A stretch of DNA of 64,000 bases from DASZBR01 sp035943935 (GTDB lineage: Bacteria > Pseudomonadota > Gammaproteobacteria > DASZBR01), in contig DASZBR010000025.1 of the NCBI GenBank assembly GCA_035943935.1, positions 9,960-73,959 on the forward strand, in the 5' to 3' direction. The notes beneath the pieces are model-generated. The model was given only the letters and a program-made list of their open reading frames with translations, made no database searches and was not told the DNA's origin. How positions within the stretch are numbered: the first letter of the stretch is position 1; every line of letters begins with the position of its first letter. Positions 8,879-17,363 of this stretch are shown in pieces. A program made the position numbers and the translations under genes.

Positions 8879-10936
8879 ATGGTAACGGACTTATTGATTC
8901 AACTAAAACCTTGGCTTATCTGGTTGCATGTGCATCCAGGCTGGGTATTTATTGTCGCGTTTTTGCTGACTTTTATTGAGTGTTTAGCCGTTGTGGGATT
9001 GGTAGTGCCTGGAACGGTTTTTATGACAGCGCTGGGTGCGTTGGTGGGATCGAAAGTTGTTTCTGCCAAAATTGTGTTAAGTGGAGCTTTTTTGGGTTCT
9101 TTCTTGGGAGATGTCACTAGCTTCTTTATAGGGTATCACTACCGCGATCAGTTACGCATCATGTGGCCGTTTAAATTCTATCCCCGATTATTGCAAAAAG
9201 GCGAAACGTTTTTCTATCGCCATGGCGGAAAGGGGGTTTTTATTGGGCGATTTGTAGGGCCTATTCGTCCGTTACTCCCGATTATTGCGGGCATGTTAAA
9301 CATGAAGCCGTGGCGATTTTTGTTAGCCGATAGTATCTCAGCCGTTTTTTGGGCCCCTGTTTATATGTTTCCCGGTATTATTTTAGGCGCCGCGTCTATT
9401 GAACTACCTCCTGAAGTAGCGATGCATTTAATGCTGTATGTTATTTTAGCGCTATTGGTTTTATGGTGTATTTCATGGGGAATTAAACGATTCATTGCGT
9501 GGTTATTTTCAACGCTGCATGATTTGTTAGATAAATTATGGGCGATGATAAAGCACAAGCCTTTCTTACGATTATTTAATATTGTCTTGCAAGATCCCTT
9601 GCATCCTGAAAGTCATGCGCAATTAACGCTGGCGTTGTATTTTATTTTATTTGCAAGCAGCTTTGTTTTTCTTTCCTGGGATGTTTTGCATCAAGGATTA
9701 TTTACCCTTTGGAATACGCCGTTATTATTTTTATTACGTAGTCTTCACGGGGTGACCACCGCCAATGTCATGCTTGTTTTTACGTTGATCGGCGAACCTA
9801 AAGTTTGGATGGGAGTGTGGGTTGTTATTTTATTATGGCTAGTGGTTATGCGTGCATGGCGTACCGTATTGTATTGGGGGTTGTTGGGTGCATTGGGTTT
9901 TGGTGGTGGTGAAATTATCAAACAATTGATTCATTCACCTCGTCCAACCGGTTTATTTGTGACACCTTCTGGTTATTCTTTTCCGAGTGGTCACACGGTT
10001 TCAACGACAATAGTAGGTGGATTTTTTGCGGTATTACTGTCGCGAGAATTGTCAGAAGAAAATCGTTGGATTCCCTATACGCTTGCTACGCTTTCAGTCT
10101 TGTGCATTGGATTTTCTCGATTATATTTGGGTGCACATTGGTTAACGGATGTTGTGGGTGGTATGTTATTGGGTATCGCGGTTGTGATGTTTGTGACCTT
10201 AAGTTATTTTCGACGCGATACACCGAAATTATCGCCCATTTTATTCTCGCTTGTTTTCTTAGTGAGTTGGGGTGTCATTGGTACACTCTATGCGGTGAAA
10301 CATTATGCGCAAAATCAAAAAGATTACGCGTTGTATATTCCTGCAAAAACATCCACCGTTATCACCTGGTGGAATGATCAGGGAATGAATGAACCGTTAT
10401 ATCGTGCAAGTCGCGTAGGGAAACCCTCACAAGTTCTCAATATACAATGGGTCGGTAATTTAGGTCTCATTGAGGAAAGTTTGCAAGGAAAAGGCTGGAA
10501 TATTGCACCAAATACGACGTTGGGTTTAGTTTTGGCACGCCTCAGTGAATCTCATGGTGCGATTCGTTTTCCCGTATTATCTCAGCTGTATTTAGAAGAA
10601 CCGCCGGTATTAGTGATGACGAAACCGTTAACGGGGCATTTATTAGTGTTACGGTTGTGGGATGGTAGAACGCAATTTACTGATTCTGATTTGCCATTAT
10701 GGGTAGGAAATGTTGATTATTATAATCCTTCAAAAGTGGGATTATTTCACCATGCTAAAGTTGAAACGAAGACAGTGGTATCTGACGTTCCTGCAGTAAA
10801 AGTATTTGAGCAAGACTTAGAGGGATATACGTGGAAACAATTAAGTTATACTCCTGAACAACGGCAAAAATTATCCCCGGATTTAGCGTGGGATGGTCAA
10901 GTGGTGATGGTAAGGTCGCGAGAGGAGAAATACTGA
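8879..10936 (+). CDS. DedA / PAP2 phosphatase / LssY-C fusion membrane protein (LssY-like)
   Basis: This 685 aa multi-domain membrane protein has the architecture of Legionella LssY. Residues 1-200 are a DedA/SNARE-associated-type membrane domain (GLVVPGTVF, GRFVGPIRPLLP). Residues about 240-450 are a PAP2 acid phosphatase domain with all three motifs: KQLIHSPRP (K-x6-RP), PSGH, and SRLYLGAHWLTD. Residues about 480-685 form the soluble LssY C-terminal domain. PAP2 enzymes dephosphorylate lipid phosphates such as undecaprenyl pyrophosphate or phosphatidate; the true substrate here is unknown. It starts four bases after lipA and its TGA overlaps the ATG of the next gene. Confidence 0.88.
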   Translation: MVTDLLIQLKPWLIWLHVHPGWVFIVAFLLTFIECLAVVGLVVPGTVFMTALGALVGSKVVSAKIVLSGAFLGSFLGDVTSFFIGYHYRDQLRIMWPFKFYPRLLQKGETFFYRHGGKGVFIGRFVGPIRPLLPIIAGMLNMKPWRFLLADSISAVFWAPVYMFPGIILGAASIELPPEVAMHLMLYVILALLVLWCISWGIKRFIAWLFSTLHDLLDKLWAMIKHKPFLRLFNIVLQDPLHPESHAQLTLALYFILFASSFVFLSWDVLHQGLFTLWNTPLLFLLRSLHGVTTANVMLVFTLIGEPKVWMGVWVVILLWLVVMRAWRTVLYWGLLGALGFGGGEIIKQLIHSPRPTGLFVTPSGYSFPSGHTVSTTIVGGFFAVLLSRELSEENRWIPYTLATLSVLCIGFSRLYLGAHWLTDVVGGMLLGIAVVMFVTLSYFRRDTPKLSPILFSLVFLVSWGVIGTLYAVKHYAQNQKDYALYIPAKTSTVITWWNDQGMNEPLYRASRVGKPSQVLNIQWVGNLGLIEESLQGKGWNIAPNTTLGLVLARLSESHGAIRFPVLSQLYLEEPPVLVMTKPLTGHLLVLRLWDGRTQFTDSDLPLWVGNVDYYNPSKVGLFHHAKVETKTVVSDVPAVKVFEQDLEGYTWKQLSYTPEQRQKLSPDLAWDGQVVMVRSREEKY

Positions 10937-11412
10937 TGTTATTCGTTGATTATTATGCCGTGCTGGATGTTCCGCGAGATGCAACTGAACATGAGATCAA
11001 TGTTGCCTATGGGGATATTATAACCACGCCGAATCTTTCTGCTGATCTGTATCGCTTAGCGCTTGAGGCGCGACAATTGTTGACGAATATACGTGCGCGT
11101 GAGAATTACGACAAAACATTTGGTTATCCGATAGTGATTCAGACACAATCTGCGGACTATCCCAATGCGCGGTGTTATCAGTTAGCGCAGTCTGAGGATG
11201 TGATTACTAGGTTACTCTCGATCAAAGAAGATTTTAAACATTGGATTGTTAAAAAAACACAGCTTGATTGGATGGAGGCGCAACGTGAAAATTATGATTA
11301 TGAAATAGTTGCTGACGCAGATGCGCCGTATTTAATTATGCGTTTTATGCTGGAGCGTGAAGCTAACGCATTTGCCAAGAAATTGATGGATGAGCGAAGG
11401 ATTAAAAGTTAG
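10936..11412 (+). CDS. J-domain-like protein lacking the HPD motif
   Basis: This is a 158 aa protein. Residues 4-60 read like a J domain (DYYAVLDVPRDATEHEINVAY, later ALEARQLLTNIRARENYDKTFG). The position where HPD should lie has TTPNLS instead, so it should not stimulate DnaK ATPase in the usual way. The rest is unrecognised, with an aromatic/charged C-terminus. The start ATG shares its first base with the upstream TGA (TGATG), so it is coupled to the LssY-like gene; a longer upstream start at 10888 would lie inside that gene. Degenerate J-like proteins can act as regulators or adaptors; this is inference. Confidence 0.7.
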   Translation: MLFVDYYAVLDVPRDATEHEINVAYGDIITTPNLSADLYRLALEARQLLTNIRARENYDKTFGYPIVIQTQSADYPNARCYQLAQSEDVITRLLSIKEDFKHWIVKKTQLDWMEAQRENYDYEIVADADAPYLIMRFMLEREANAFAKKLMDERRIKS

Positions 11413-11432
11413 CCAACATTTTCTCTGATGTA

Positions 11433-13409
11433 TTATCGTATTGAGAGATAGCTCGCGAATGTTTCCGTTGTATTGTTTTTCTTTGGGGTTACGTCAACGG
11501 ATGGAGCAGGTACCACGTTAACGGGCGATGCTGTCGACGCATTCTCGCTACGATTCTGAAGTATTTTGGCTTGTGAAGTTGGATTTGGTCCATTTTTTGC
11601 TTTAAACCATCTAGCAAAGAAAGGCGATGAGCCTGGTGAGCCTTCTGAAGAAATCTCATCCTCTTCATCCGTATCAATAAAACTATTGGAACCAGATGTT
11701 TCGCTTTGGGGTAAATTATCTGGAGAGTCTTTTTTATCTGCGAGAGCCTCTTCAGTTGCATCAACAACACCCGTAGGAGACTCTGAAGAAGACGTGCTCC
11801 CACTTGAGGAAGGGGCGTTAGTCATGTTTTCTTCTTTTTTCAACGCACCATCAGTTGCGACAAATGTTAGATTTGTTGGCGCGTTAGTGAGGCCATTAGT
11901 GGTTGCGTTACTGGGATCGGAGGGAGCAGCAGAAGCAGCAACTACCACACAAAAAATTCCGAGAAAGCCAAAAACTAACTTACGAAAAAATTCTCCAACT
12001 TGGTTTGAAGCGCGAGCCCATTTATCTTTTCGTTGGAATTTTTTACGCAGATCGCGCGTATAAATGTGTTTTTTGAAAACACCTGCGGTTTTTCGGCTAT
12101 TTTCTAGATGGTTATGTATGCCACCGTCGAATCTACCTCCAATACCTAATCCCCATACAAGTTCAGGTGTGCTGAAATTTCTTGCTGCAACGAGCGGACT
12201 TGAATCTCTATATACGGTTTTCTCTAATGCTTTTATGGTTTCAGGTGTTTTTTCTAATTTGAGGTTTTCGGCAATGGCTCTGGCTTCTTCAGCTATCACA
12301 TATCGGTTTGCGCGATCAATGGCATCTCGACATCCCAATGCTGCTTCTTTACCGAGTAATCTGCATAATTTCACAATGGCCATATGTATTTTGTAGCTAT
12401 TTTCAGGTAAGGCCCATGTGTTGTTTTCGAACAGTGCTGAAAATTCATCGTAAGCTTCTTTTTGTTCTGGCGTAGAAAGTGTTTCACGTAAGGTTTCTTT
12501 TTTACTCTCATATGATTGATTGGCTTCTGCCAATTTTTTTCTAAAAAAATCTTGAGTGCCTTTTTCACTTTTATCATCTCTACTTTCAAATTCTGCAGAA
12601 GTGAAGAGTGGGAAGAGTGGTTCTTTTGACAATAATTTGAGAATAGCTCTTTTATTGAGTTCGCTTTGTAATCCATCTGCAAACTTGCGAGCTTCATTTA
12701 CACCGAAATTAAAGAGCGTGACAGGTTTTTCGCATAATTCAGCTGCGATGGCAGTTAAAAATAACTGCCTATATTCATCGGTGGGTTCAGCGGTTCGCGT
12801 TAAAAATCCACCTACTTTTACGTGAAGTCCATCGAGAGGACTTAATAATCTGACTTCAACGACATCTTTTCCTTGGGCGGCCCTTTGAACTTCCTCAAGG
12901 TTTTGCTTTGTGATGTCCAATCGTTCTTGAAAGGTTGATTCAGTCGATCGGAGTTCAGGTGCGGGGGAACTGTGAAGAAAAACCTTGCTGAGTATTTCTC
13001 CTGTTTCTTTGCATGTCAGTGTGTGTTCTCGAAATCCGGCTAAGCCTTTTTTCTTTTTTGAACGGTTGTAACAATTCCGTGTTTTACCTTCTTCTCCTAC
13101 GGGAACTTGTTTGCTGATAAATGTTTTACCGTGAGCTTCAAATGCTTTTACGATGCCTTCTGGTTTCAACAAACTTTCCATGTATTTAATATGATCTGTG
13201 CGTACATGGAGAAAAGCTTTTTCCCAGGATACGTTTGGATGTTCGCGTTTATAGAGTTCTACCAATTTCGGAATTTTGCGCTGCATTGCTTTGCTGCGCG
13301 TGGCGACTACTTTTTCAAGTGCTTTTAGTTCTTGCGCACTACTGGGTGGATTATTTGGCGTGTGAAGCTCGGCAAACGCAGCGAGCGACTGTGTTAAATA
13401 TTCCGTCAT
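11433..13409 (-). CDS. Putative CX5R phosphoinositide phosphatase with membrane anchor (effector-like)
   Basis: This 658 aa protein has no close family match by eye, but it carries two signatures of the INPP4/SopB/SidF phosphatase group in the right order. Residues 231-239 read TLFNFGVNE (human INPP4: TLFNVGINE). Residues 345-369 read like the catalytic P-loop region, with IVKLCRLLGKEAALGCRDA then IDRANR, giving C360-x5-R366 (INPP4: CKSAKDRT; Sac1: CIDCLDRTN). A hydrophobic helix follows at about 475-495. The C-terminus is Ser/Thr/Asn/Pro-rich and disordered. Such enzymes remove phosphates from host inositol lipids. There is no Sec signal peptide, consistent with a secreted effector exported by another route. 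Start ATG 13409 follows AGGAAC. Assignment is inference and should be tested by profile search. Confidence 0.6.
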   Translation of the reverse strand: MTEYLTQSLAAFAELHTPNNPPSSAQELKALEKVVATRSKAMQRKIPKLVELYKREHPNVSWEKAFLHVRTDHIKYMESLLKPEGIVKAFEAHGKTFISKQVPVGEEGKTRNCYNRSKKKKGLAGFREHTLTCKETGEILSKVFLHSSPAPELRSTESTFQERLDITKQNLEEVQRAAQGKDVVEVRLLSPLDGLHVKVGGFLTRTAEPTDEYRQLFLTAIAAELCEKPVTLFNFGVNEARKFADGLQSELNKRAILKLLSKEPLFPLFTSAEFESRDDKSEKGTQDFFRKKLAEANQSYESKKETLRETLSTPEQKEAYDEFSALFENNTWALPENSYKIHMAIVKLCRLLGKEAALGCRDAIDRANRYVIAEEARAIAENLKLEKTPETIKALEKTVYRDSSPLVAARNFSTPELVWGLGIGGRFDGGIHNHLENSRKTAGVFKKHIYTRDLRKKFQRKDKWARASNQVGEFFRKLVFGFLGIFCVVVAASAAPSDPSNATTNGLTNAPTNLTFVATDGALKKEENMTNAPSSSGSTSSSESPTGVVDATEEALADKKDSPDNLPQSETSGSNSFIDTDEEDEISSEGSPGSSPFFARWFKAKNGPNPTSQAKILQNRSENASTASPVNVVPAPSVDVTPKKNNTTETFASYLSIR

Positions 13410-13433
13410 GATGTGTTCCTTTGCTACAACAAG

Positions 13434-13565
13434 TTACAACTGAAAATAATTTGCGACAAGCGTGAGGAGAAGACCAGCAATTGCAATCATCAGCATCATT
13501 TGAATCATCGAAAAGCGTTTGAAAAACTTATACTTTTTTAGATCAATGTTCTCGTGTTGCGTCAT
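13434..13565 (-). CDS. Small single-pass membrane protein overlapping gcvPB (43 aa)
   Basis: This 43 aa frame begins inside the 3' end of gcvPB in another reading frame (ATG at 13565; another in-frame ATG at 13568) and ends just upstream of the phosphatase-like gene. The N-terminal half is charged (MTQHENIDLKKYKFFKRF). The C-terminal half is a transmembrane helix (SMIQMMLMIAIAGLLLTLVA). The topology is that of a membrane-anchored peptide with a cytoplasmic basic head. Translation could be coupled to gcvPB termination. Support is the clean membrane helix and position; the RBS (CTGGGG) is weak. Confidence 0.4.
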   Translation of the reverse strand: MTQHENIDLKKYKFFKRFSMIQMMLMIAIAGLLLTLVANYFQL

Positions 13566-15024
13566 CATGGTGACCCCAGGTTATGTCGAGTTCCCGCGCG
13601 GCTTTAACTTCGTCTAATCGTTTGAGTGGTAGTGTTTGCGGGGCAGTTTTCATTATACGCTGATCCGTTTTGATCTCCACCATAATTTTCGTCATGGCCT
13701 CGATAAAATTATCTAAGGTTTCTTTACTTTCCGTTTCCGTTGGCTCGATTAATAAACATTCGGGGATTAAGAGGGGAAAATAAGCTGTGGGGGCGTGAAT
13801 ACCAAAATCCAATAGTCGCTTAGCGACATCCATTGCATTGACGCCATAAGCTTTTAATTCAGGCGTAAGCGTAATAATAAACTCATGACTCGCACGGCGT
13901 GTTGGGAAAGCTAGGGTATATCCCGCTTTTTTGAGCTGTACCATCAGATAATTAGCATTGAGTGTCGCAAATTCAGCCACTCGATGCAGGCCTTCTTTGC
14001 CCAGCAATCGAATATAAGCATAAGCGCGGATTAAAATTCCGGCATTGCCCATAAAAGCAGATAAGCGGCCAATGGAATTTGGATAAGCTTGTTCATCTAG
14101 CCAGTAATATTTATTTTCTTTACACCCAACGATAGGAATTGGTAAAAAATTCTTGAGTTTATCATTTGCTGCAATCGGCCCAGAACCGGGTCCGCCACCG
14201 CCGTGGGGTGTCGCAAACGTCTTGTGTAAATTCATATGCATGACATCAAAACCCATATCGCCAGGACGTACTTTGCCCAATATGGCGTTGAGATTTGCGC
14301 CGTCGTAATACAACAATCCACCCGCGTCGTGAACCATCTTCGCAATTTCAGCAATCTGTGTTTCAAATACGCCCAGTGTTGAGGGATTCGTTAACATAAT
14401 TCCGGCGGTGTGAGGACCTAAAGCCGCTTTGAGTGCATTTAAATCAACATCGCCGTTACTCAGGGTGGGAATTTCTTTAACAGTGTATCCGCACATAACC
14501 GCTGAAGCGGGGTTCGTTCCATGCGCTGCATCAGGTACTAACATTTCTGTGCGTGCATAATCTTTTCGAGATTGATGATAAGCCCTGATCATCGCAACGC
14601 CGGCGAATTCACCTTGTGCGCCCGCCATCGGTGTTAATGAAACGGCTGTCATGCCGGTAATTTCTTTCAGCATTTCTTGTAATTCATATAAACAGCTTAA
14701 AAATCCCTGGCTGTGTGATTCGGGTGCTAACGGATGTCGATTTAAAAATCCAGATAACATAGCTGCTGTTTTTACGCCACGCGGATTATATTTCATTGTG
14801 CACGAGCCGAGCGGATAGAAATGCGTATCAATCGAAAAATTTTTGCGGGATAAATTCGTATAATGCCTGACGACTTGTAGTTCAGATGCTTCGGGTAAGA
14901 GGGGAGTTGTTGTGCGCAAATAATTTTTGGGAATATCTTTTATTTCCATTATTTTATTGGGCGCTTGTGAAGTTGCGTATCGACCAGAACTATTTTGTTC
15001 GAAGATCAATAAATTATTTTCCAT
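13543..15024 (-). CDS. gcvPB: Glycine dehydrogenase (decarboxylating) subunit 2
   Basis: This is the PLP-carrying half of the split glycine cleavage P protein, which decarboxylates glycine and passes the aminomethyl group to lipoyl-GcvH. The 493 aa product carries the PLP lysine in HMNLHKTFATPHGGGGPG and the conserved YDGANLNAI and SNIGRLSAFMGNAG-type segments. ATG 15024, with GGAG just upstream, is preferred over a TTG at 15030. It overlaps gcvPA by 11 bases. Motifs are intact. Confidence 0.95.
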   Translation of the reverse strand: MENNLLIFEQNSSGRYATSQAPNKIMEIKDIPKNYLRTTTPLLPEASELQVVRHYTNLSRKNFSIDTHFYPLGSCTMKYNPRGVKTAAMLSGFLNRHPLAPESHSQGFLSCLYELQEMLKEITGMTAVSLTPMAGAQGEFAGVAMIRAYHQSRKDYARTEMLVPDAAHGTNPASAVMCGYTVKEIPTLSNGDVDLNALKAALGPHTAGIMLTNPSTLGVFETQIAEIAKMVHDAGGLLYYDGANLNAILGKVRPGDMGFDVMHMNLHKTFATPHGGGGPGSGPIAANDKLKNFLPIPIVGCKENKYYWLDEQAYPNSIGRLSAFMGNAGILIRAYAYIRLLGKEGLHRVAEFATLNANYLMVQLKKAGYTLAFPTRRASHEFIITLTPELKAYGVNAMDVAKRLLDFGIHAPTAYFPLLIPECLLIEPTETESKETLDNFIEAMTKIMVEIKTDQRIMKTAPQTLPLKRLDEVKAARELDITWGHHDDATREH

Positions 15025-16309
15025 GAGCAAGATTCTCCACGAACAAATCTAAATCTTCTTTTGTTTTCGTTTCGGTTACGCACAATAAAAAACTGTTTTT
15101 ATATTCAGGAAAATCTTTTTCGAGATTATATCCGGCCATATTTTTAATGGGCTTATTTAAGGTAATCGCAAATTCATGAAAAAAGGGTTTATCTGGAAAG
15201 AGGGGTTTTATAAAATTTAATTCTAATAATTTTTTATATAAATATTCGGCGTTACTATGACATTGTGTAGCAACTCTTCTTAAACCTTCAAATCCCAATA
15301 AGCTGAGATATACCGTTACTGCGGTAACTAACAATCCCTGATTCGTACATATATTTGATGTCGCTTTTGCACGACGAATATGTTGTTCGCGCGCTTGTAA
15401 CGTTAATGTAAATCCTCGTTTATTTTCTTTATCGACAGTTGCGCCAACAATGCGTCCTGGCATTTGTCGAATAAATTCTTTTTTGGTGCACATAAATCCG
15501 GCATACGGTCCGCCAGATGCAAGGGGTATTCCAAAAGGTTGTAGTTCACCGCAAACAATATCTGCGCCGGTTTTTCCCCATTTGCCGGGTTCTTTTAAGA
15601 TGGCTAAAGATAATGGATTTACAACAGCTATAACCAAACTATTATTTTCATGTGCCCAATCTGTTAATTTATCGACGTCTTCTAATAATCCAAAAAAATT
15701 GGGTTGAGAAATGACTATGGCCGCAAAGTCTTTATTTTTATGTTCTTTTATATTCTCGAGGGTACATTCAATACACTCTATATTTTGGGGCGAAACTAAA
15801 GTTTTTACCGTCTTTTTATAATTGGGATTTAACGAATTTAAAATTAATATTTTATGTGAAGATTTATGTAATCTGACGGCCATTAATATAGCCTCGGCTA
15901 AACCAGAAGCGCCATCATATAAAGACGCATTTGAGACTTCCATTCCCGTTAAATTCGCCATCATCGTTTGATATTCGTAGAGTAATTGCAGTGTTCCTTG
16001 GCTCGCTTCAGCCTGATAGGGTGTATAAGCGGTCATGAATTCACCGCGTGTCACGATATCCCATACGGCCGCAGGAATATGATGTTCATAAGCGCCTGCG
16101 CCAATAAAATTAAAATCCAATTTATCTTGGTCTGCACGTGTTTGCATTAAGCGCATTAATTCCATTTCGTTTAAGCCATCGGGAATCGTTTTAAATTTTC
16201 CGGTGCGAATGTTTTGCGGAATTTCGTCGAATAAATTCTCAATGCTGGATACGCCAATGGTATTCAGCATGGTTTGAATATCGGATTTAGTGTGAGGTAT
16301 AAAAGGCAT
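15014..16309 (-). CDS. gcvPA: Glycine dehydrogenase (decarboxylating) subunit 1
   Basis: This is the N-terminal half of the two-subunit glycine decarboxylase; it pairs with GcvPB to form the active dimer. The 431 aa protein begins with the typical MPFIPHT and shows FIGAGAYEHHIPAAV, TAYTPYQAEASQGTLQ and the ASLYDGASGLAEA segments of the family. Its ATG overlaps the gcvH stop by one base (TAATG), so the three gcv genes form one tightly coupled operon read right to left. Confidence 0.95.
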   Translation of the reverse strand: MPFIPHTKSDIQTMLNTIGVSSIENLFDEIPQNIRTGKFKTIPDGLNEMELMRLMQTRADQDKLDFNFIGAGAYEHHIPAAVWDIVTRGEFMTAYTPYQAEASQGTLQLLYEYQTMMANLTGMEVSNASLYDGASGLAEAILMAVRLHKSSHKILILNSLNPNYKKTVKTLVSPQNIECIECTLENIKEHKNKDFAAIVISQPNFFGLLEDVDKLTDWAHENNSLVIAVVNPLSLAILKEPGKWGKTGADIVCGELQPFGIPLASGGPYAGFMCTKKEFIRQMPGRIVGATVDKENKRGFTLTLQAREQHIRRAKATSNICTNQGLLVTAVTVYLSLLGFEGLRRVATQCHSNAEYLYKKLLELNFIKPLFPDKPFFHEFAITLNKPIKNMAGYNLEKDFPEYKNSFLLCVTETKTKEDLDLFVENLAHGK

Positions 16310-16707
16310 TAGGTTTCTTTCTCATATTCCTGTGCAGACAATAAATTATTTAATTCGCTTTCATTGCTGGGCTTCAATTTACAAATCCAACCCTCACCAT
16401 ACGGATCTTGGTTAATTAATTCAGGCTGATTTTGAAGTTTTGGATTGGTTTCGATAATTTTGCCGGATATGGGACAGTAAACATCCGCTGCGGCTTTAAC
16501 GGATTCAAGCACGGCCATTTCATTTTCTTGTTTGAATTCGCGATCAACCTGGGGAAGTTCAACGAAGACCATATCGCCTAACAATCCTTGGGCGTGATCC
16601 GTGATTCCCACGAGGACAGTGCCATCGGGCTGAGTTTTTACCCATTCATGGGTCTTGGTGTACTTCAAATCAGGGGGAAGTTGCTTCACGATGTAGCTCC
16701 TTTGCAT
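16309..16707 (-). CDS. gcvH: Glycine cleavage system H protein
   Basis: GcvH shuttles the aminomethyl group on its lipoyl arm between P, T and L proteins. The 132 aa product contains HEWVKTQPDGTVLVGITDHAQ and the lipoylation site in ESVKAAADVYCPISG, with the central Lys. LipA from 7916-8875 would supply the cofactor. It is the first gene of the gcvH-gcvPA-gcvPB unit; no gcvT is present in the window. Only 14 bases separate its start from the divergent phosphopantetheinyl transferase gene, so the promoters must overlap the coding regions, and there is no room for a glycine riboswitch. Confidence 0.95.
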   Translation of the reverse strand: MQRSYIVKQLPPDLKYTKTHEWVKTQPDGTVLVGITDHAQGLLGDMVFVELPQVDREFKQENEMAVLESVKAAADVYCPISGKIIETNPKLQNQPELINQDPYGEGWICKLKPSNESELNNLLSAQEYEKET

Positions 16708-16721
16708 GATATTCTTACATT

Positions 16722-17363
16722 ATGAATATCGAACCTGTCCAATGGCAAGCGGCTCCGAAGAATCTTTTTTTAAAAGACGGGGAGGTTCATGTTTGGCTAA
16801 TACATTCCTTTGTAGAAAACAGCTTGGATCAGGAAGAGCAGGGGCGTGCCGCTAAATTTATCTCGCTGGTTCATCAAGAAAGATTTATTAAAGCGCATTC
16901 GGGTTTGCGAGAAATATTGTCGAAATACACTCATCAAAATCCAAAATCAATTATTTTTGATAAAACCGCCTCGGGTAAACCCATCTTAAAACATTTTCCC
17001 AATATACATTTTAATTTGAGCCATTCGGAAGATATTGCGTTGTGTGCAGTGTCGAACAATCCCGTGGGTATTGATGTCGAATATCTTAATAAAAATATGG
17101 ATTATTTAAGCATAGCTAAAAGATTTTTTAATCCAGTTGAATATGAATTTATAAAATCTCAAGAAAATTTTAAACTCGCTTTTTTTAAATTATGGACACA
17201 AAAAGAAGCGTATTTAAAATCACAAGGGAAGGGAATTGCGGGTGGTTTAGAAGTTGAGATACCGAAAGAGGTTGCGATTACACATTTTGTTCCCGCTCCC
17301 CACTACCTTGCGGCGGTGGGGAGTGGAGAACAGTTAATATTTTTTCATAGTAGCGGTTTCTAA
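16722..17363 (+). CDS. 4'-phosphopantetheinyl transferase (Sfp superfamily)
   Basis: This transfers 4'-phosphopantetheine from CoA to carrier proteins. The 213 aa protein has the Sfp-type signatures: FNLSHSEDIALCAVS, GIDVEYLNK (Mg-binding Asp/Glu) and FFKLWTQKEAYLKSQGKGI (WxxKEA motif). It is the longer Sfp/AcpT type rather than the AcpS type, so it may serve secondary-metabolite or alternative carriers; no polyketide or peptide synthase is in the window. It is divergent from gcvH and its last 30 bases overlap the end of the opposing FVPGS-repeat gene. Confidence 0.88.
   Translation: MNIEPVQWQAAPKNLFLKDGEVHVWLIHSFVENSLDQEEQGRAAKFISLVHQERFIKAHSGLREILSKYTHQNPKSIIFDKTASGKPILKHFPNIHFNLSHSEDIALCAVSNNPVGIDVEYLNKNMDYLSIAKRFFNPVEYEFIKSQENFKLAFFKLWTQKEAYLKSQGKGIAGGLEVEIPKEVAITHFVPAPHYLAAVGSGEQLIFFHSSGF

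Noticed and set aside
16708..16721. Glycine riboswitch before gcvH
   Set aside because: Only 14 bases separate gcvH from the divergent phosphopantetheinyl transferase gene, which is too short for the aptamer.
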